A DNA stretch of 64,000 nt from positions 534,104-598,103 of the forward strand of contig SIJG01000002.1 of the NCBI GenBank assembly GCA_023374025.1, read 5' to 3'. The first letter of the stretch is position 1; every line of letters begins with the position of its first letter. The position numbers and the translations under genes are program-made. A model generated the notes under the pieces. That model was not told the origin of the DNA. It was given only the letters and a program-made list of their open reading frames with translations, and made no database searches. The DNA comes from Heterodera schachtii. Lineage: Eukaryota > Nematoda > Chromadorea > Rhabditida > Heteroderidae. Positions 59,215 through 64,000 of the stretch are shown in pieces.

Positions 59215-59411
59215 TATCGATTGGTGGCAATTTTGTGGATTTTCCGATACTTGGTGGCAATTTTGTGGATTTTCCGATACTTGGTGGCAATTTTGTGGAT
59301 TTTCCGATACTTGGTGGCAATTTTGTGGATTTTCCGATACTTGGTGGCAATTTTGTGGATTTTCCGATACTTGGTGGCAATTTTGTGGATTTTCCGATAC
59401 TTGGTGGCGAT
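59215..59411. repeat. 30-bp minisatellite, 6.5 copies, in the F-box-like pseudogene
   Basis: Identical 30-bp units TTGGTGGCAATTTTGTGGAT + TTTCCGATAC from about 59,220. Each encodes ten residues (GGNFVDFPIL) that align with a single IVEFPLP segment in sister genes, so a coding sequence was amplified in frame. Confidence 0.92.
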
Positions 59412-59572
59412 TTTGACAACCGAAGCAATTGCATCGCAAGAATTTTATTGGTCCTCTGAATCTCGAATGGGTCACCAACTTCAAAGAGGTGGACCACCAT
59501 ATTTTCTATAAATTGTTTTTGTTTTACCATTTTTTGTTTAGACATTTCCCTCTGCCACTACTTGTGTCAGTT

Positions 59573-59935
59573 GGGTCGATAGCAGTTCGTACAATGGCTT
59601 TTCGTACAATTTGAAATGGGAATGGCCATAACTTTTTTGTTCGTAAGTTAATTTGTTCAAAATTGGTATCATTCGAAAGCTCTACGTGTTTAGAAGCTAT
59701 CATTAAGCAGAAGCTAAGCGATTAATCATCTTAACAAAAAGTTATGATTTATAAGAGTTAAAAATTCAAGAAAATCTTAATTTTTTTTAAACTATAAATT
59801 ATAACTTTTTGGTGAGATGATTAATCGCTTAGTTACTAAACACGTAGAGCTTTCGAATGATACCAATTTTGAAGAAATTAACTGACCAACAAAAAAGTTA
59901 TGGCCATTGCCATTGTATGAACTGCCCTGACCCCC
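59573..59935. mobile_element. Foldback/hAT-type element, 363 bp
   Basis: Ends GGGTCGATAGCAGTTCGTAC and its diverged inverse (GAACTGCCCTGACCCCC). Flanks TGTCAGTT and CGTCAGTT agree at 7 of 8 and recreate the GTCAGTTA of intact F-box-like genes. The core has ATTCGAAAGCTCTACGTG and its inverse, so this foldback behaves as an 8-bp-duplicating transposon. Confidence 0.8.
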
Positions 59936-60029
59936 CGTCAGTTACCATATTCAATTTTGTTTTTGTGCGGACACAATGCCAATGGAGCCATTTGAATTGG
60001 TGAACGAACGGACGAAAAAAAGCTGACAC

Positions 60030-60420
60030 TGAAACAGAAGCGCCAAAAATCCCTAATTCAAAATTTTTAGCAATTTTTTTGACAAAACATGGTATAACTA
60101 TGCTTAAAGGCAATCATATTTTACATTCTTATTACCAAAATAGCCAAAATTTTTCTCTATTTGTCTGGAAAATTTCAAACTAATTTATCAAATTTAACAT
60201 AAGTTACGACAGTAAATAGTACTTATTTTCATACAACTTTTTCTAATGTTGACCAATTTTTTTTAATTTTGCAAGCTAATAGAGAAAAATTTTGGCTATT
60301 TTATGATACTAAGAATGTAAAATATGATTGCCTTTAAGCAAAGTTATGCCATGTTTTGTCGAAAAAATTGCTAAAAATTTTGAATTAGCGGGATTTTTGG
60401 CGTAATGGTGTCAGGTTTCT
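60030..60420. repeat. Foldback element in the F-box-like pseudogene
   Basis: CGCCAAAAATCCC..TAATTCAAAATTTTTAGC at the left faces the inverse at the right (GGGATTTTTGGCG). Arms also share ACAAAACATGGTATAACT. The insertion point splits the KLTLA block of the C-terminal exon. Confidence 0.7.
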
Positions 60421-60783
60421 GCTTTTGAAAGTCAGGTTTCTGCGGTCAGACACTAACTTCATGAAACTGTCAAAAATGACAGGTTTTTTCCACCTTAGAT
60501 CGAAGCATTCAACGACTGACCAGTGTATAATTGGCTGTTGCAACGGTGCCCAATTGGGGAGACGGTGCCAGTCAAATTTGATGACTGCGAAAATTCGTGT
60601 GCCAATGCCAATTTGAACAATATTAGAGTTGATCTGGGGAGTTTCGATGAATCCATTGGGTGAGTAGCAAAACAGCAATTTTTGATTTTGTCAAAAAAAT
60701 AAAATATTTATTTTAGGCCATTGTCGCCACCAGCGGAAGAAGAAGAAGAAAAAGCGGATCAAAGCAACCAAAATGTCGTCTGA

Positions 60784-61987
60784 AGTGTACGGAAATGAAT
60801 GAATGAATTAATTATATATTTGAGAAATGATCGATCTCCAATTTGTTGTGCTTATTTCCTCTCAGAAATGCCTTTGTTAATTCTTTTGTTCAAATAATAT
60901 AGGTACACATTTATTTTATTGGTTTTTTTTTTGTTGTGCACTTTTTTTTTTATTATCATTGAAACGATTGTCTTACAAATTAGTGAATTTGGAAATACAG
61001 TAGTTAATTCCGTTCCCGCTTAGAAAAAAAATAAAAATTCACTAGTGTAATAGTAAGGTTGCGATATTTAGTGACGGAAAATCTTGAAATATGTATGTTG
61101 TTATTCTTGAAACTAGTAAATTTTAATTTTCTCGCATGAGAGTCGGTTTCAAGTACGTACTTACCATTCAAGTACGAATCCAAGCTAAGCGAGCAACAAC
61201 CCGCGGCCCCGTCCCCGCCACCGACTATTCGTTTCATTACTTTATTTTTGCCTTTATTTTTTAGACGGATAAATATTGAAAAATATGTCTTTCACAGAGA
61301 CTTTATTACAAATTAAGTAGGGTTGGTCGGGACCGGGAATTTTCGGGTTCAAAAACTGGGACTTTTTGGCTGGGAAATCCGGGAAAAAACCCGGGAATTT
61401 CCCGTTCCCGGTTAAAATTTGTCAAAACCGGGACTGGGTACTCAGTTGTACCCGTTTTTTCAGTACCAGTCCCGGTCACGACCAACTCTAATAATAATAT
61501 GTACACCTTGGTTCAAAAAATTAATGACCTATTAATTTGGTAATTAGTTAATTAGCGCACATTTCCATGGTCAAACCAGCGCATTTACAATCATGTGAAT
61601 GAGTTTAAATATGAAGACATTCACAATGAGAAATGCACTAGTCCAAACGGCGCCCCCACAAAGTGTCCAAGCCACGAATTGTCCAAGCCACGAATTGTCC
61701 AAGCCACGTTTTGTCCAAGCCACGAATTGTCCAAAAGAGTAAAAACCCACGAATTGTCCAAAAGTCTAAAAAGCTCATAAAAAGCCGGAAAACGGGTCTA
61801 TTTTAGGGTTTTCGGGGTCGCTGAGTACGAATACGACCTTTATATAGCCCCTTGCCTAACCCTAGACCCACCCGAATAAGAAAAAATCTCAAAATTTGTC
61901 TAAAATATGTGCTCTTTTCTACTTCAGATTTTTATATTTATTAATTGAACAAATGATTCGTAATAAACTTGAAAGTCTACAAAAAAG
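60784..61987. other. Spacer with MITE and short repeats
   Basis: A/T-rich 3' flank of the pseudogene, then a GGGACCGG-type MITE at 61,318-61,490, then four 16-bp units TGTCCAAGCCACGAAT at 61,667-61,735. No gene supported; the 61-codon frame over the 16-bp units is repeat-derived. Confidence 0.5.
61318..61490. mobile_element. hAT-type MITE, 173 bp
   Basis: Starts TAGGGTTGGTCGGGACCGGG and ends CCCGGTCACGACCAACTCTA. Flanks AAATTAAG and ATAATAAT agree at only 5 of 8, so the target duplication is decayed or the boundary is shifted. Confidence 0.7.
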
Positions 61988-62950
61988 TCGGAAAAAACGT
62001 TGTCAGACATTTCAAACGAAACTGAGGAGGCCGTGCATTTGGGAGTGGAACTCGTCGAACCGAATGCCGTAATAACATTTTGGGGGAGACTGCCTATGGT
62101 TGAACGGTATGTTTGAAGCGCCGCGAAAATTTAATTTCTAAACTATTAAGGATTTCGATTCACACACCACTCAGGAAATCGCTGGGGATGCACAAATCGC
62201 AGTTGCTCAACATATGTTAACATCATCACAACAACGGCAAAACCGGAGCTACAGGAACCTTGAGTCGAAGAGAACACAACCACTTCCCAGCACCATTAGA
62301 AACAACTAGTTTGTTTAAATTTAAAATCATTAATTTTTGTTTGTATTAAAGGCAGAGTCAAAGCGACAGAAAATCAAAGAAAGTGTTGGTCTCGTCATTT
62401 GTACGGCGAGAAGACAGAATAGGTATGTTGAGGCAGTTTGGAACACATTCAGGTAAAAAAAATAAGATTTAGATTTAAATCATAATTATTTTTTCAGAAG
62501 GATTCTCTCTTTGCCGCTTTTGCCGTCCACATTATCAGAAGAGCTTTCTCAATTATCTTGGCCGTCTTCTCCTCCTGGAATGCCAGTGTTCTTCCTTTAT
62601 TTCTCTCGAACATACATCGGTTTGACATAGCGGCAGTTGTTGGATGGTGTTAACGCATTTGGAAAGAATCCACTCAATTTTTCACCCATCGGCAATCATT
62701 TTTTATTTAGTGCTTTGTTTCCAAAAATGGAAATTTTTAATTGCACTCGCGACAACAATTTAGACCATCAACTCGGAACACAGCTATGCGGCTACCCCAT
62801 TACAGTTCGGCATCAGCTCACCGGCACTATCGACTCTTACATGGCCAACCACTGAGAGTCCATGGGAGCAGCTTGTTCAATACTCGTTGAGTCCGCTATC
62901 GACTTCGACATCGCCTTCAGGCAGAATTATTTAATCAATTATTCGTTTAA
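61988..62950 (+). pseudogene. Decayed FLYWCH zinc-finger / MULE transposase-like sequence
   Basis: 61988-62106 is open between an AG and a GTATGT (EEAVHLGVELVEPNAVITFW). 62,153-62,290 reads GFRFTHHSGNRWGCTNRSCS, TYVNIITTT, then after a one-base shift near 62,240 TLSRREHNHFPAP. The W-x-C-x(n)-C...H-N-H spacing is that of a FLYWCH zinc finger. Further on, MPVFFLYFSRTYIGL and LFPKMEIFNC recall the downstream part of nematode FLYWCH/MULE proteins. Frame changes and stops show it is dead. The family call rests on motif spacing only. Confidence 0.4.
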
Positions 62951-64000
62951 ATTTAATTAAAAAAATTCAATTCCAGCATGGGAGGACGAAATCGTTCGGG
63001 CACTACATTTTCCAATTCCGCCGGCACTCTCAAATTGAAGGATATGCAGGAAAATTGAAGGATTCGAAAATTTTGATGATTCTGTCGGCAATTTTGTTGC
63101 CGACGAGAGTGCCCGAGGAGGAAAACGAATGGCAGGGGGGATTTTCCCGTCACCCCCCAGCAGAACCGCGGGACCCGAACAAAAAGGGGAAAAAGCGTCG
63201 GGGTGGACGAGCTGATCGGACAATCCGGAGGAAGGACATTCCCGGATAAAGGCCATTACCGTGTTAAGCGATCCATTTTTTATATTTGTCAACATTTTCA
63301 CCCCTCTTTCTTTCTCTCTTTATTTAAACTTTCCATTTCTTTTCATTTTTCTCATTTACATAATGTTTTCTTCAACTTCACCATTTGCCTTTTTCTTCCC
63401 CAATTTTTCTGCCTATTCACATCTGCCTCCGATTTTGTCCCTTTGTTCACACTTTCTCAGATCACATTTTTCCATTTGGCCATTCATTCATCTCATTTTT
63501 CCTTTGTTTGGCATTTTTTTCCCCGCCAATTTGTACCATTCGGCGTCGCTTTCCAAACATCTTAATCTTTGCCCCCCCCAGGGGGAAAATTGTTTGGTAC
63601 TTAAGTATTGTTTATCGTCTAATGGGGGTTCAGTTCACTCTTTTTCACATTTTCTTCGCTTTCGTCCACTCCTCTGCTCATCTCTTCCCCCTTTTTTGCT
63701 GAATCATTCCCAATTTTTTGACCCCCTCAACATAATCCTTATCGCCCTTCTCTTCCTCCAATTTTTCCACCATATAATCCATCAACATCTCGCCTATAAT
63801 CATCAACCATTTTTTGACCATTTTGCTTCATCATTATCATCAATAAACATTTTGTCGGAAAAGGGTTGGAAGGGTCAAAGGGAAAAAAAAAGGGGGGAAA
63901 ATTCGCTCGGGAACGAAGTGACCAAAGGGGAGCCAAAGCCCCGAGAATCGAAGCGGGGGACAATCTCCCGCGGAGCAGCAGCAAAAGGACGGGAGCCAGT
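62951..64000. other. Unresolved right edge
   Basis: 62,975-63,250 and 63,680-64,000 have higher GC and coding-like composition. On the minus strand 63,700-63,800 reads MLMDYMVEKLEEEKGDKDYV in an open frame that loosely resembles the last exon of the nested secreted-protein family (charged, helical). On the plus strand 63,860-64,000 reads a Lys/Arg/Glu-rich frame. 63,290-63,560 is pyrimidine-rich. No gene can be assembled within the window. Confidence 0.3.

Larger units (their letters stand above)
58938..60783 (+). pseudogene. F-box-like pseudogene with minisatellite and two insertions
   Basis: Recognisable pieces: exon 1 58938-58948 (MHRR); exon 2 from 59014 (WICSDVWMDILPSFDHAQLG, LSDRFDVFLMDAHFDGK); a 1-base frame change near 59,190; ten-residue units GGNFVDFPIL repeated; then KNFIGPLNLEWVTNFKE; SVSYHIQFCF-type and MEPFELVNERTKKS (about 59,975-60,025); IGETVPVKFDDCENS (about 60,556-60,600); last exon PLSPPAEEEEEKADQSNQ-stop ending at 60783. 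The middle repeat domain present in sister genes (about 150 residues) is missing; a 30-bp coding minisatellite stands at the deletion. A MITE (59,573-59,935) and a foldback (about 60,030-60,420) interrupt the C-terminal exon. It is not functional. Confidence 0.78.

Noticed and set aside
59206..59511. 101-codon frame of repeated LVAILWIFRY units as a membrane protein
   Set aside because: It is an out-of-frame reading of the 30-bp minisatellite; the frame homologous to sister genes is GGNFVDFPIL.

Overview
The window reads as nuclear DNA of a plant-parasitic nematode, most likely a heteroderid cyst nematode (Heterodera/Globodera type). The sequence is A/T-rich. Its genes have many short exons with short A/T-rich introns. 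Two of its gene families, BTB-BACK-MATH proteins and F-box-like proteins that begin with a W-x-D-I/V-x-L signature, are ones I know as expanded in cyst nematodes. The genus is inference; the gene structures were read directly by splicing exons at GT/GC-AG sites and checking that every phase agrees.

Layout. 1-5005: two tandem minus-strand BTB-MATH paralogues, the first running off the left edge. 5.5-6.0 kb: unrecognised coding-like fragments. 7.6-9.6 kb: a hAT-type MITE, a 107-bp tandem array that starts inside the MITE end, and an intact single-exon gene for a secreted protein with three helix-turn-helix-like repeats. 13.25-35.67 kb: one DEG/ENaC (degenerin) channel gene on the plus strand, about 24 exons. 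It has a single missing base in the first transmembrane exon and a 13.6-kb intron. That intron holds an antisense three-exon gene for a small secreted protein (20,096-22,620), its decayed tandem duplicate (27,594-29,841), and many MITEs.

36-40 kb: mostly repeats, with small coding-like fragments. 40.4-60.8 kb: a cluster of seven F-box-like loci (four intact, three broken) in both orientations, including a divergent pair at 49.1/49.8 kb and two near-identical five-exon genes in opposite orientation at 40.5 and 53.2 kb. The broken copies are split by MITEs, foldback elements and minisatellites. 55.6-57.4 kb: a non-LTR retrotransposon remnant cut by a hAT-type MITE with a perfect 8-bp target duplication. 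62-63 kb: a decayed FLYWCH/transposase-like sequence. The right edge is unresolved.

How it fits together. The dominant process is non-autonomous DNA transposon activity: at least eleven elements here have perfect 8-bp target duplications, and a separate foldback family shares one palindromic core while its terminal repeats differ. These elements sit in introns of the channel gene and break F-box-like copies, and their ends seed minisatellites. The protein families fit a parasite genome: a sensory or neuromuscular channel, candidate ubiquitin-ligase adaptors (BTB-MATH and F-box-like), and small secreted proteins that could be effectors. No rRNA, tRNA, CRISPR or bacterial features were found.
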